From: an uncultured Lachnospiraceae bacterium
GTDB taxonomy: Bacteria > Bacillota_A > Clostridia > Lachnospirales > Lachnospiraceae
Direction of reading: 5' to 3'
Length of the DNA: 9,008 bases
NCBI GenBank assembly: GCA_902796775.1
Contig: CADBQK010000167.1
Coordinates: 1-9,008 of the forward strand
Made by a program: the position numbers and the translations under genes. Shown one piece after another: positions 1 through 7,648 of this stretch. The notes below the pieces were generated by a model that ran no database searches, was not told the DNA's origin, and worked only from the letters and a program-made list of their open reading frames with translations. The first letter of the stretch is position 1, and each line of letters opens with the position of its first letter.

Positions 1-1256
1 CCCTCCATTGCCTCCAGGACTTTCGAATAATTGGTCAGCATATCAACAGACATCATCTTGCGGATAACTGCACGCACGACTTCCATCTGATTTCTGCCTC
101 TCTGGTGATCTCCGCTCTTGAATGCACTTCTCTCTCTGCAGAATGCAAGTGCAGCTGCACCATTCAGGTTATTGTCCCCCTGGTTGAAATGATAGTAGCC
201 GCCTGCCTTGCTGCTGCTGGAGAAATCATAATCGGAATGGACCGTCACACCACCCAGAGCATCAATGATATTTTCAAACCCGACAAAGTTGACACGGAAA
301 TAGTAGTCTGTATTGACACCGTAAATCTTACCGAGTGTCGCGGAGCTGACCTGGATACCGTAGATACCGGCGTGGGTCAGCTTATCCATAGCTCCTTCTA
401 CATTGGAAAGCTCGACATAGTAGTCACGTGGAGTAGAAACCAGCAGGATCTGATGTGTATCCGGATTGATCGTTGCCAGGATATTGACATCGCTTCGGCT
501 CCTGGACTCGATTCTGGAAGACCGGGTATCGATACCACTGATATACATGGTAAACGCATTGCCTGAATAACCGGCATTGATCGCATCCGGCTGCTCTTCC
601 TTTGTCTCCTCCTCGCTTTTCTCCACTTCAACATCAAAGGTCTTGACAAGCTTGATCTCGCTGCCGATCTTCTCAAAGTCCTCCATATCCTCAAGAACAC
701 CGACAAATGCCGTATTCATCAGGATCGCATCTGCATCGCCGTCCTTAAGAGCCTGTACAAGCTGAGGCAGTGAATCATATTCTGCAATATCCTTCTCCGG
801 ACCATAGGTATCCTTCAGCTGCTGGACCGCATGATCGGTATTTTCCCGGTCGATTTCTTTCACGATTGCGAACTGATATCCGGAAGCTGCCTCCTCGAAA
901 TCATCTTTATTGTCTTCCTTTACATATACACCAACCGATGCAAGCTCTGTGCCGGCAGTTGTTGTAATCTCTTTCGCTGTATCTACCGTCCTGGTCAGAT
1001 ACTTAGTCCCCAGTATTGACGCTGCGGTTATGATAATACCCAGCAGGAAACCAAACACATACCTACCCTTACCGTTAGAGTTCCAGGTAAGGATCGTGAC
1101 AAGAAGCAGCATAATGAGCAGTGCGATGCCTGCAGCCATCATGTATTTCTCCGGGAACATCTTTGATGTATAGACGTTCACCATCAGCAATGCAGATGAA
1201 ACGATTGCCGCAATGGAAATGAGCTTCCCAAAAAACCAGCCTAAACGCGAACCCAT
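1..1256 (-). CDS. LytR-CpsA-Psr (LCP) family glycopolymer ligase, C-terminus cut by window edge
   Basis: LCP enzymes transfer lipid-linked glycopolymers (teichoic acid-like or capsular) onto peptidoglycan at the outer face of the membrane. The frame stays open for 418 codons and runs off the left edge. Three hydrophobic segments lie at about residues 12-29, 38-58 and 66-84. They are followed by an outer domain (about 108-210) resembling a solute-binding-protein fold, an acidic linker (212-224), and the LCP catalytic domain from about 233. LCP hallmarks visible are SGID (D243), RSD (R254, D256), VSTPRD (R277), the CRER stretch (R374, R376) and QRGRNQ (R386, R388). These match the acidic and arginine residues that bind pyrophosphate and metal in the family. 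The ATG start has AAAGGA seven bases upstream. The gene lies 77 bp downstream of ftsH, with no clear terminator or promoter between, so it may be read with ftsH. Three membrane spans resemble streptococcal CpsA more than single-span LytR. The family call is very secure; the glycopolymer substrate is unknown. Confidence 0.93.
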   Translation of the reverse strand, partial: MGSRLGWFFGKLISIAAIVSSALLMVNVYTSKMFPEKYMMAAGIALLIMLLLVTILTWNSNGKGRYVFGFLLGIIITAASILGTKYLTRTVDTAKEITTTAGTELASVGVYVKEDNKDDFEEAASGYQFAIVKEIDRENTDHAVQQLKDTYGPEKDIAEYDSLPQLVQALKDGDADAILMNTAFVGVLEDMEDFEKIGSEIKLVKTFDVEVEKSEEETKEEQPDAINAGYSGNAFTMYISGIDTRSSRIESRSRSDVNILATINPDTHQILLVSTPRDYYVELSNVEGAMDKLTHAGIYGIQVSSATLGKIYGVNTDYYFRVNFVGFENIIDALGGVTVHSDYDFSSSSKAGGYYHFNQGDNNLNGAAALAFCRERSAFKSGDHQRGRNQMEVVRAVIRKMMSVDMLTNYSKVLEAME

Positions 1257-1333
1257 AGTTTTTTCCTTTCTTATGCTTTACTCCAGCAACGTGTATCATT
1301 GTTCAGTGCCCGCACCGCAAGGATCCATCATCC

Positions 1334-3169
1334 TTATGTAGTGCTGAACAGTGCTTCGAACTCATCCCGGTTGATCTTCTCCCTTTCAATCAGGAGATTG
1401 GCGCAGGCGTGAAGGATCTCAATGTTCTCAGTGAGGATCCTTCTGGCTTCGTTATGACAGTTGTCGATAATCTTCTTTACCTCTCTGTCAATAGCACTGG
1501 CTGTATTCTCACCATAAGGCTTTGAATGAGCAAGATCACGTCCGATAAACACCTCATCGCCATCATTATCATAATTGATCAGACCGATTTCCTCCGACAT
1601 GCCGTAGCGGGTCACCATCGCTCTGGCGGTATCTGTCGCCTGACGGATATCCTGGGATGCACCCGTTGTAATATCCTGGAAAATGATCTCCTCCGCAACA
1701 CGTCCTCCCAGGGATACTATGATTTCCTGGATCATCCTCCCTTTTGTCTCGAACATGTCATCATTTTCCGGCAGAGGCATGGTGTATCCTGCTGCCCCGA
1801 TGCCCGTCGGGATAATGGAGACTGAATAAACAGGGCCTACATCCGGCAGCAGATGGAATAAGATTGCATGGCCCGACTCGTGATAAGCAGTAATCTTCTT
1901 CTCCTTATCCGTAATGACCTTGCTCTTTTTCTCTGCCCCGATGCCCACTTTGACAAAGGCTTTACGCAGATCGTCCTGGGTAATATATATTCTCCCGGCC
2001 TTAGCTGCGTAGATGGCACCTTCATTCATCAAGTTTTCCAGATCAGCTCCTGTAAAGCCGGCTGTTGTCTGGGCGATCTGGTCCAGATCCACATCCTCTG
2101 CCAGCGGTTTTTTCCGGGTATGTACTCCCAGGATCTCCCGCCTGCCCTTTACATCGGGACGCCCTACACCAACCTTCCGGTCAAAACGGCCAGGCCTTAA
2201 AATTGCCGGATCCAGTATATCTACACGGTTCGTAGCAGCAATCACAATGATTCCTTCGTTTACTCCGAAACCATCCATCTCCACCAGAAGCTGGTTTAAT
2301 GTCTGCTCCCGCTCATCATGGCCGCCGCCAAGGCCGGTCCCCCGTCGTCTGGCAACCGCATCGATCTCATCGATAAACACGATGCAGGGGGCATTCTTCT
2401 TTGCCTCTTCAAACAGGTCCCTCACTCTGGAAGCGCCGACACCGACAAACATCTCTACAAAATCAGAACCGGAGATGGAGAAAAACGGCACATGCGCCTC
2501 TCCTGCTACGGCTTTTGCAAGCAGTGTTTTACCCGTCCCCGGAGGTCCGGTCAGGATCACTCCCTTAGGGATCCTGGCACCAACCCGGGTATATTTATCC
2601 GGATCTTTCAGGAAATCCACGACCTCTTCCAGGTCTTCTTTTTCCTCCTGAAGTCCTGCAACATCCTCAAAAGTCGTTTCATTGCTTTCCTTCACCATGG
2701 TCGCCCGGCTTTTGCCAAAATCCATCATCCGGTTGTTGCCGGCTCCCATAGCTCCTTGCTGACCACTCATGAAGGACATCATAAACCAGAGGAAGAGTCC
2801 ACCCAGGATCAGGACAGCTCCGTTACGGTAAAACCAGCCTTCACGGTTTACGATATCCGTTACACGGTAATCGGAAAAGCCCACTTTGTCCAGATACTCG
2901 ATCACACTTCCCGTATCTGCTGTATAAAAGGACGAAACTGTCTTATCATCTGCCCAGTAAACACTTACTTCACCAGTCGGGATCTCCTTATTTGGAGCGA
3001 TCACCACATTACTGATCTGATCCTTCTTTTTTTCGATATCTTCTTTAAAGGATGCAAATGTATAATCGCTGGTCCTGGAGAACCGTCCCCGCTCACTGGC
3101 GAACAAGCTTAGAAAAATGAACAGTATGACCAGCCCCCAAAGGGCCGATCCCCTTCTTCTTGTCTCCAA
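1334..3169 (-). CDS. ftsH: ATP-dependent zinc metalloprotease FtsH
   Basis: FtsH is a membrane-anchored hexameric AAA+ protease that degrades misfolded membrane proteins and short-lived regulators. The 611-residue product has two membrane spans (about 9-25 and 116-134) flanking a small outer domain. The AAA module follows: Walker A GPPGTGKT (208-215), the pore motif FVGVG (241-245), Walker B VFIDEID (264-270), and the second region of homology (about 311-331) with arginine fingers R325 and R328. The zinc site is HESGH (430-434), with D507 in the TTGASQD stretch as the expected third ligand. The usual HEAGH reads HESGH here. The length is slightly below the common 630-650, because the protein ends soon after the protease domain without a long tail. 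The start is TTG at 3167-3169, supported by AGGAGG eight bases upstream and a typical FtsH N-terminus. It begins 15 bp after the hpt stop and is probably co-transcribed with tilS and hpt. Confidence 0.98.
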   Translation of the reverse strand: METRRRGSALWGLVILFIFLSLFASERGRFSRTSDYTFASFKEDIEKKKDQISNVVIAPNKEIPTGEVSVYWADDKTVSSFYTADTGSVIEYLDKVGFSDYRVTDIVNREGWFYRNGAVLILGGLFLWFMMSFMSGQQGAMGAGNNRMMDFGKSRATMVKESNETTFEDVAGLQEEKEDLEEVVDFLKDPDKYTRVGARIPKGVILTGPPGTGKTLLAKAVAGEAHVPFFSISGSDFVEMFVGVGASRVRDLFEEAKKNAPCIVFIDEIDAVARRRGTGLGGGHDEREQTLNQLLVEMDGFGVNEGIIVIAATNRVDILDPAILRPGRFDRKVGVGRPDVKGRREILGVHTRKKPLAEDVDLDQIAQTTAGFTGADLENLMNEGAIYAAKAGRIYITQDDLRKAFVKVGIGAEKKSKVITDKEKKITAYHESGHAILFHLLPDVGPVYSVSIIPTGIGAAGYTMPLPENDDMFETKGRMIQEIIVSLGGRVAEEIIFQDITTGASQDIRQATDTARAMVTRYGMSEEIGLINYDNDGDEVFIGRDLAHSKPYGENTASAIDREVKKIIDNCHNEARRILTENIEILHACANLLIEREKINRDEFEALFSTT

Positions 3170-3177
3170 ATATGCTT

Positions 3178-3183
3178 CCTCCT
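3178..3183 (-). promoter_or_regulatory. Strong Shine-Dalgarno that fixes the TTG start of ftsH
   Basis: Read on the minus strand this is AGGAGG, followed by eight bases and a TTG codon. It sits one base after the hpt stop codon TAA (3185-3187). A full-strength binding site paired with a weak start codon, directly at the upstream stop, suggests that ftsH translation is coupled to hpt. The TTG choice rests on this site and on the N-terminal sequence; no ATG offers an equivalent arrangement. Confidence 0.85.
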
Positions 3184-3184
3184 G

Positions 3185-3709
3185 TTAATCTTCCTGTTCA
3201 ACAACACCGATAAACGGAAGATTGCGGTACAGCTGTGCATAATCCAGTCCATATCCCACGACAAACTCGTCAGGGATATTGAATCCTGTGTAATCCACAT
3301 GAACCTCTGTTGTACGTCTGTCCGGCTTATCCAGCAGTGTGCACAGTTTCAGGCTTGCCGGTTTTCTTTTCGCCAGGATCTCCATCAGGTAGTGCAGTGT
3401 ATTCCCGGAATCAATGATATCCTCCACGATCAGAACCTCGCGGTCTTCCAATGGTTCATCCAGATCCTTGACCAGCCTGACGGCACCAGATGTTTTTGTT
3501 GCATTTCCATAACTGGATACGGACATAAAATCCATCGTCAGCGGCACTGTAATCTTTTTGGCCAGCTCGCACATAAAGAAGACGCCGCCTTTCAGAACAC
3601 AGATCAGGTGCAGGTGTTTTCCTTCATAATCCCTGCTGATCTGGGCTCCCAGCTCTGCTATACGTTTGTCTACCTCTTCCTCAGACAGCAGTACACGTAT
3701 ATGACTCAT
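3185..3709 (-). CDS. hpt: Hypoxanthine(-guanine) phosphoribosyltransferase
   Basis: This cytoplasmic purine-salvage enzyme joins hypoxanthine or guanine to PRPP, giving IMP or GMP and pyrophosphate. The 174-residue product has the usual length of bacterial HPRT. Visible motifs are LKGG (39-42, pyrophosphate-binding loop), the flexible active-site loop around SSYGN (65-69), and the PRPP motif VLIVEDIIDSGNT (92-104) with the acidic pair E96-D97. A LDKPDRR segment (126-132) and the FVVGYGLDY segment (149-157) surround the purine. The ATG start is preceded by AGGGGG eight bases upstream, lying within the end of tilS, only 3 bp after the tilS stop. The tilS-hpt-ftsH order is conserved across many Firmicutes, and the tight spacing indicates one transcript. 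The family is certain; the balance between hypoxanthine and guanine cannot be read from the sequence. Confidence 0.97.
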   Translation of the reverse strand: MSHIRVLLSEEEVDKRIAELGAQISRDYEGKHLHLICVLKGGVFFMCELAKKITVPLTMDFMSVSSYGNATKTSGAVRLVKDLDEPLEDREVLIVEDIIDSGNTLHYLMEILAKRKPASLKLCTLLDKPDRRTTEVHVDYTGFNIPDEFVVGYGLDYAQLYRNLPFIGVVEQED

Positions 3710-3712
3710 TTG

Positions 3713-5248
3713 TTATTCCCCCTGTTGCCCTGCCGGGCAGAAATCTGATAACAGCCACTCAACCTCCAGAATATGTCTGGTTTCTTTTGTCACTTTATAA
3801 TACTCACTGATCCTCGTCAGCCCGGCTGCCGCCAGGATATGCGGCCCATCCGCCAGCAGGATCAGATCCTCTCTCGAGATTGCCGGTATCTTTTCGTCAA
3901 TGAGGATACGGCGCAGGCGTTTTTTTCTGCCTTCCGAAATCTCCATATAGTCCCCGCTGCGCCGCCTGCGCAAACAGAGGCTATTTTTTATCTTATCATA
4001 ATCCAGCCATTTCGTATACATTTTTTGCGGAATTTCGGTCAAATTTACCTGGTCTGCCGCCATCAGGGAGAAGGCGGTGCTTATACCGGAAATCTGCAGG
4101 CAGATCCTCTCACCGTCAGAAAGGGGCGGAACCTCTATTTCCAAAGCAGAATCCCTGCTGCCAGACTCCTCTTTCTCAGCCAAAGCCGATGCACAGGGCT
4201 CTGGCTCCTGTGCTTTTATTTCACACAGAATCACACTGCCATAGGTCTTCCGGGCCTGCAGGCCGCCGGGCAGACTGATCCGGGCACCTGTCCGGCCTTT
4301 TGCCAGAGACAAAACTGCCTCGATATGCGTGTATCCGATATCTTTCAGATCCCTGCCGCATCTGCAGAGAGCAATGCGTATAACTTCTCTCTGCAACACT
4401 TTCGGAAGTGCCAGCAGCCCGCCTGTGTCTATCATCACAGACCTCACAGAGTCCTTTGTACGGACAAGTTGACCGGAATGAGCTGCAGGCTTATTTCCCG
4501 CACCATCCAGGATCTGCGAAGCTGCCTGCTGTGCCTGCTCATGCAGATAATCTGCAGTATCGGCAAGCAGTTCGGCAGTCTGTGCCAGATGCAGGTCTGC
4601 ACCAGGATTGATCTGCTCCCGGATCCAGGGCAGCAGTACCATACGGACCCGGTTTCTGGTATGATCCATCTCCGTATTTGTACTGTCAGTACGGAAAGGG
4701 ATTTTCTTTCTGGAAAGATAATCCAGTATTTCCGCCTTCCGGACACATAACAGCGGCCGGATCAGCGGACCGCGCTTTGGGCGGATTCCTGTCAGGCCAT
4801 CCGGACCGCTTCCACGCAGCAGATTCATCAGCACAGTCTCGCTCTGATCATCCAGATGGTGGGCTGATGCGATCTTGTCAGCCCCTTCCTGCTGCATTAC
4901 TTCCTCCAGGCATTGATACCGGTAGTTCCTCCCGGCTTCCTCCAAAGACCAGTGATGCTGACCAGCCAGAGAGGCAATATCTTCTGAGAACACATGACAG
5001 GCAACACCAAGTTCCCTGCAGAACTCCCTGACAAACTGCTCATCTGTGTCTGATTCTTTTCCGCGAAGTCTGTGATTTACATGGACAACAACGAGCTGAA
5101 GCCCCAGCAGGGGCTTCAGCTCGGAGAGTACCATAAGAAGGCAGATGGAATCACTGCCTCCCGAAATGCCGGCAACCACACGATCGCCGGCTGTAAGCAA
5201 GTCTTTATCCCTGATAAAACGGTAGATCTTTGCTGTGAATGTATCCAT
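3713..5248 (-). CDS. tilS: tRNA(Ile)-lysidine synthetase TilS
   Basis: TilS attaches lysine to C34 of the CAU-anticodon tRNA-Ile, changing both its codon reading (AUA) and its charging. It is normally essential. The 511-residue product opens with the N-type ATP pyrophosphatase loop SGGSDS (29-34), then HVNHRLRG (56-63), the HHLDDQSET segment (130-138) and the DSTN...RNRVR region (188-202). These are all family hallmarks. The C-terminal substrate-binding domain is recognisable from SGDYMEISEGRKKRLRR (431-447) to the EYYKVTKETRHILEVEW end. A polar, acidic, poorly conserved stretch at about 345-378 precedes that domain and makes the protein longer than the usual 430-480 residues. The ATG start has GGAG ten bases upstream. 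The gene begins 27 bp after the muramidase stop with no terminator visible between, so read-through from the muramidase gene is likely. It is almost contiguous with hpt. Confidence 0.97.
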   Translation of the reverse strand: MDTFTAKIYRFIRDKDLLTAGDRVVAGISGGSDSICLLMVLSELKPLLGLQLVVVHVNHRLRGKESDTDEQFVREFCRELGVACHVFSEDIASLAGQHHWSLEEAGRNYRYQCLEEVMQQEGADKIASAHHLDDQSETVLMNLLRGSGPDGLTGIRPKRGPLIRPLLCVRKAEILDYLSRKKIPFRTDSTNTEMDHTRNRVRMVLLPWIREQINPGADLHLAQTAELLADTADYLHEQAQQAASQILDGAGNKPAAHSGQLVRTKDSVRSVMIDTGGLLALPKVLQREVIRIALCRCGRDLKDIGYTHIEAVLSLAKGRTGARISLPGGLQARKTYGSVILCEIKAQEPEPCASALAEKEESGSRDSALEIEVPPLSDGERICLQISGISTAFSLMAADQVNLTEIPQKMYTKWLDYDKIKNSLCLRRRRSGDYMEISEGRKKRLRRILIDEKIPAISREDLILLADGPHILAAAGLTRISEYYKVTKETRHILEVEWLLSDFCPAGQQGE

Positions 5249-5275
5249 ACCCGCCAGTCTCCGTCCCCATATTTT

Positions 5276-6991
5276 CTAGGACACTATCATACCGGTCGCC
5301 TTGTCAAACAGATACCACTTCTTTTTGATCTTCAGCCAGCCGGATGCTCTGCGGCCATTGCTCTTAAAATAGGTTTTGTAGACGAGACCATCCTCCGTTG
5401 TAATCTTTTTCCACTTTTTCTTAGCCATGGCTCCGCTGCCGGGGGAGAAATAATACCAGTATTTCCCTACCTTCTGCATGCCTTTCAGACGGATACCCTT
5501 TTTATTGTAATAAACCTTATATTTCTTCCCTTTGGAGTTCTTTAAAGTCTTCCACTTTTTCTTCAGCATGGCGCCGGAAGACTTAAAGTAATACCATTCG
5601 CCGTTGATCTGATGAGATCCTTTATACCTGCGGCCATCTTCTCCGTAATAGACTTTGTACTTCGTGCCGCTGCTGTTTTTGAGGGTCTTAAAGCAGCTGG
5701 TCAGCATCGCCCCGTCAGATTCACGGAAATAATAGTAATAACCGTCGATCTTATGGGAACCGGTATACTTCTCGCCATTGCTTCCATAATAAACCGTTAT
5801 GGTCCCCCCTGATGCAGTTTTAATCTTCTGGAAACAGTTTTTCTGCAGTGCGCCTGTCACCGGATCAAAAACGTACCACTGCCCATTGATCTGCTGCGGC
5901 CCTGTCTGCATGATACCAGCTTCATTAAAATAATACGTGTTGTCCAGGATCCTCTGCAATCCGGTAACCCGTTTCCCTCCGATGGTATAATACTTTCCGC
6001 CCGAGGCGTCCTTCCCCCAGCCGACTGCCATCGGATAGCTAATATTCGCCGCCGGCGGCACCATCTCATATTCCAGATTGAGGTCGACCCCTTCTTTAAT
6101 TCCATTGATCTTGCCGGAGCAGGTTCCCTGCCAGAAACGATAGGGACCAGTGTACCAGCTCGGTTTTGCAACCATGGATTTAAAGTCATGCATCAGTTCA
6201 TTTTTTTCCTCATCCTGATAGTAGTACTGGGCCATCCAGATCCCGTATTTATTCTCTATACGGCTCATGTCCCAATAAGTATTATTCAGCATGTGGCCGG
6301 CGCTGTTGTACATCATCGCCTCATAACCCTGGCTCTCGACATACTCCATAAAAGCCAGAGCCCTGTCCGTTCTTTTTCGTACATTCGATGCGGAGGAGGG
6401 ATTGCTGGAATAATTCCTGTACTCCTTCTCTGCATATCCTTCACAGTCATATACAACCGGAAGCTCAAGCTTATATCCGCGGATCATATCCAGCGTAAAT
6501 CTGGCCTCTTCCAAAGCTTCCTTCTCTGAGATAGCGGTAGAAAAACAATATACGCCAACTTTAATACCGACGGCTTTTGCGCCTTCGATATTCTGTTTTG
6601 CTTTTGTATCTGCATTTAATGTGCCGCTCGATCCATACGTCCTGTATGCAACACGAATAAAGGCGAAGGTCACTCCGTCCGCCTTTACCTTACTCCAGTC
6701 AATATTACCCTGCCAGTAGGATACATCAATACCGTATCCTACTACTTTACGCTGCGCTGCATTCTGCTGGGCACGTCTTCTGAGAGAACTGGATACCATA
6801 CCTGTCTGTGAAGCCGCCTTCTTCTCAGGCGTTATCCTGCCGGGATCTCCGGCTTCAGCAGCCAGCACCCGCCCTGCAGTCAGCATCATCACTGCACCAA
6901 GCAGAAAAGCAGCTGCCAGGCACAGAAAACCTCTGAAAATCCTTCGGCGGGCTTGTCTGTACAAAGCGGATCTTCCTGCTTTCTCTATCAT
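5276..6991 (-). CDS. Secreted GH25 muramidase (lysozyme) with C-terminal cell-wall-binding repeats
   Basis: GH25 enzymes cleave the beta-1,4 bond between N-acetylmuramic acid and N-acetylglucosamine in peptidoglycan. Numbering from the chosen start, a basic N-terminus and hydrophobic core (about 21-40) ending in an ALA-like VLAAEA site form a signal peptide. The GH25 domain runs from about 83 to 312: GIDVSYWQG (D89), PVVYDCEG (D182, E184, the expected catalytic acids) and GVDLN (D303). Aromatic, glycine-rich and lysine-rich repeats fill about 333 to 571, resembling choline-binding/glucan-binding type modules. The start at 6989-6991 is preferred because GGAG lies eight bases upstream. An in-frame ATG at 7009 has no good binding site and would place that GGAG inside the gene. 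The gene sits between a divIC-like gene and tilS, where spoIIE lies in many sporulating Firmicutes. It could serve in wall turnover, cell separation or interbacterial lysis; its self or non-self role is unknown. Confidence 0.94.
   Translation of the reverse strand: MIEKAGRSALYRQARRRIFRGFLCLAAAFLLGAVMMLTAGRVLAAEAGDPGRITPEKKAASQTGMVSSSLRRRAQQNAAQRKVVGYGIDVSYWQGNIDWSKVKADGVTFAFIRVAYRTYGSSGTLNADTKAKQNIEGAKAVGIKVGVYCFSTAISEKEALEEARFTLDMIRGYKLELPVVYDCEGYAEKEYRNYSSNPSSASNVRKRTDRALAFMEYVESQGYEAMMYNSAGHMLNNTYWDMSRIENKYGIWMAQYYYQDEEKNELMHDFKSMVAKPSWYTGPYRFWQGTCSGKINGIKEGVDLNLEYEMVPPAANISYPMAVGWGKDASGGKYYTIGGKRVTGLQRILDNTYYFNEAGIMQTGPQQINGQWYVFDPVTGALQKNCFQKIKTASGGTITVYYGSNGEKYTGSHKIDGYYYYFRESDGAMLTSCFKTLKNSSGTKYKVYYGEDGRRYKGSHQINGEWYYFKSSGAMLKKKWKTLKNSKGKKYKVYYNKKGIRLKGMQKVGKYWYYFSPGSGAMAKKKWKKITTEDGLVYKTYFKSNGRRASGWLKIKKKWYLFDKATGMIVS
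5279..5800 (-). repeat. Tandem ~47-residue wall-binding repeats inside the GH25 gene
   Basis: Three consecutive units of 46-47 codons (about 5800-5660, 5659-5522 and 5521-5381) and a shorter fourth (5380-5279) share a pattern. Each has a VYY or TYF strand, a G-R/K turn, a KG or TG step, a WYYF-type aromatic strand, then GAM and a basic CFKTLK or KWKTLK segment. More diverged related units begin at about 5995. The repeats are diverged at the base level, so they are protein modules, not recent DNA duplications. Such aromatic repeats usually bind wall polymers. Lysine content rises markedly toward the C-terminus. Confidence 0.85.
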
Positions 6992-7024
6992 ATTCCGGTC
7001 TCCTCTCATTCTGCGATATCTTTT

Positions 7025-7030
7025 ATTATA
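7025..7030 (-). promoter_or_regulatory. Possible -10 element for the GH25 gene
   Basis: On the minus strand this reads TATAAT, a perfect sigma-A -10 hexamer, about 34 bp upstream of the preferred muramidase start. No recognisable -35 hexamer stands 16-18 bp further upstream, so the promoter would be an unusual one or the match is chance in an AT-rich patch. The 174-bp gap between the divIC-like stop and the preferred muramidase start makes an independent promoter plausible. Confidence 0.3.
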
Positions 7031-7165
7031 AATACAGTAAATACCTGATCCCTGACTTTATAAATGCCCGGTCATTATCTTCCGATATGATCCTGACAAA
7101 GAGAATCTCCTTCCCCTGCAAAGCTGCAGAGATCACCAGGCAGATAAGAGGTTAAAAACGGCCGG

Positions 7166-7489
7166 TCACTTCCTTTTCTTAAAAATGATCTCGTTATCAA
7201 AAACCAGACCAAGCTTTTCCCGTGCCTGCTGCTGAATATAAGCATCGGAGCCCATATCGGACACTTTTGCCTTTAACTCCTCCTGCTCCTTCTTTTCCTC
7301 TTCGATCCTGGTATTAACATCCTCTCTGACGGCTTCATAATGCGTAATCTGTCTGTAGATCCTGAACGTATTTGCCATAATACCGACACAGCTAACAAAT
7401 ACCAGCAGAACTACCAGCCGCATATGCGGCATTAAGATACGGCCTTTTCTCTTTTTTACTGACCTTTTTCCATTGCTGCCTGCACGCAT
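7166..7489 (-). CDS. divIC: Septum formation initiator family protein (FtsB/DivIC-like)
   Basis: DivIC/FtsB proteins are small bitopic membrane proteins that join FtsL and DivIB/FtsQ in the division complex at the septum. From the preferred start the product has 107 residues. It has a strongly basic cytoplasmic N-terminus (KRSVKKRKGR), one membrane span (about 24-42), a glutamate/lysine-rich coiled coil (about 52-80), and the family's typical ending QQAREKLGLV...NEIIF. An earlier in-frame ATG at 7511-7513 would add eight residues. I prefer 7487-7489 because the upstream ATG has no binding site and lies inside a candidate -10 element, whereas GGTGA lies eight bases before the second ATG. Gene order (rqcP before it, tilS-hpt-ftsH after) matches the divIC position in Bacillus. 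FtsL is the other small coiled-coil candidate, but the ending and the context favour DivIC. Confidence 0.86.
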   Translation of the reverse strand: MRAGSNGKRSVKKRKGRILMPHMRLVVLLVFVSCVGIMANTFRIYRQITHYEAVREDVNTRIEEEKKEQEELKAKVSDMGSDAYIQQQAREKLGLVFDNEIIFKKRK

Positions 7490-7511
7490 CAGTGTCTCAC
7501 CAGTCCTTTTC

Positions 7512-7539
7512 ATTGTACCAAATCATTTCATAAAAGCAA
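7512..7539 (-). promoter_or_regulatory. Candidate sigma-A promoter for the divIC-like gene
   Basis: On the minus strand, TTGCTT (7534-7539) and TACAAT (7512-7517) are separated by 16 bp, close to the sigma-A consensus. Transcription would start near 7505. The -10 element overlaps the first possible ATG of the gene, so that codon would be outside the message. This supports the start at 7489. The flanking DNA is AT-rich, which raises the chance of a fortuitous match. Confidence 0.5.
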
Positions 7540-7648
7540 TATATTTTTAAAACTTTTGTAAAAATTTGCTTCCCTCAGCCCCACATCCACGGTACGAAGC
7601 GCACATATTTCGTCATCTTCTACCACTCACCCAAAAGGAGCCGGGTGA

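Noticed and set aside
1257..1333. Promoter for the LCP gene in the ftsH-LCP gap
   Set aside because: TTGCGG followed by TGATAC is too far from consensus, and no better pair was found in the gap.
1319..1335. Hairpin (AAGGAT/ATCCTT) at the ftsH stop as a terminator
   Set aside because: The stem is only six bp, it includes the stop codon, and no T-run follows. It is not a credible intrinsic terminator, so ftsH may read into the LCP gene.
2318..3112. Open frame of 264 codons on the plus strand opposite ftsH
   Set aside because: It is fully antisense to the most conserved part of ftsH, and its translation has no recognisable domain. It is an artefact of the base composition of the opposite strand.
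3773..4750. Long open frame on the plus strand opposite tilS (325 codons)
   Set aside because: It lies wholly antisense to the conserved tilS gene. Its translation is rich in C, H, Q and R with no family motif, and no convincing binding site precedes it. It is a codon-usage shadow.
7010..7165. Possible leader peptide or small RNA between the divIC-like gene and the muramidase
   Set aside because: GGAAGGAG precedes a TTG that would give only about a dozen codons. A nearby CTGCA/TGCAG hairpin is short and has no T-run. Nothing supports a functional element beyond the possible -10.
7627..7648. Hairpin (TCACCC/GGGTGA) immediately after the rqcP stop as a terminator
   Set aside because: The six-bp stem with a ten-base loop lacks a T-tract on the minus strand. 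At most it is a weak 3' structure.
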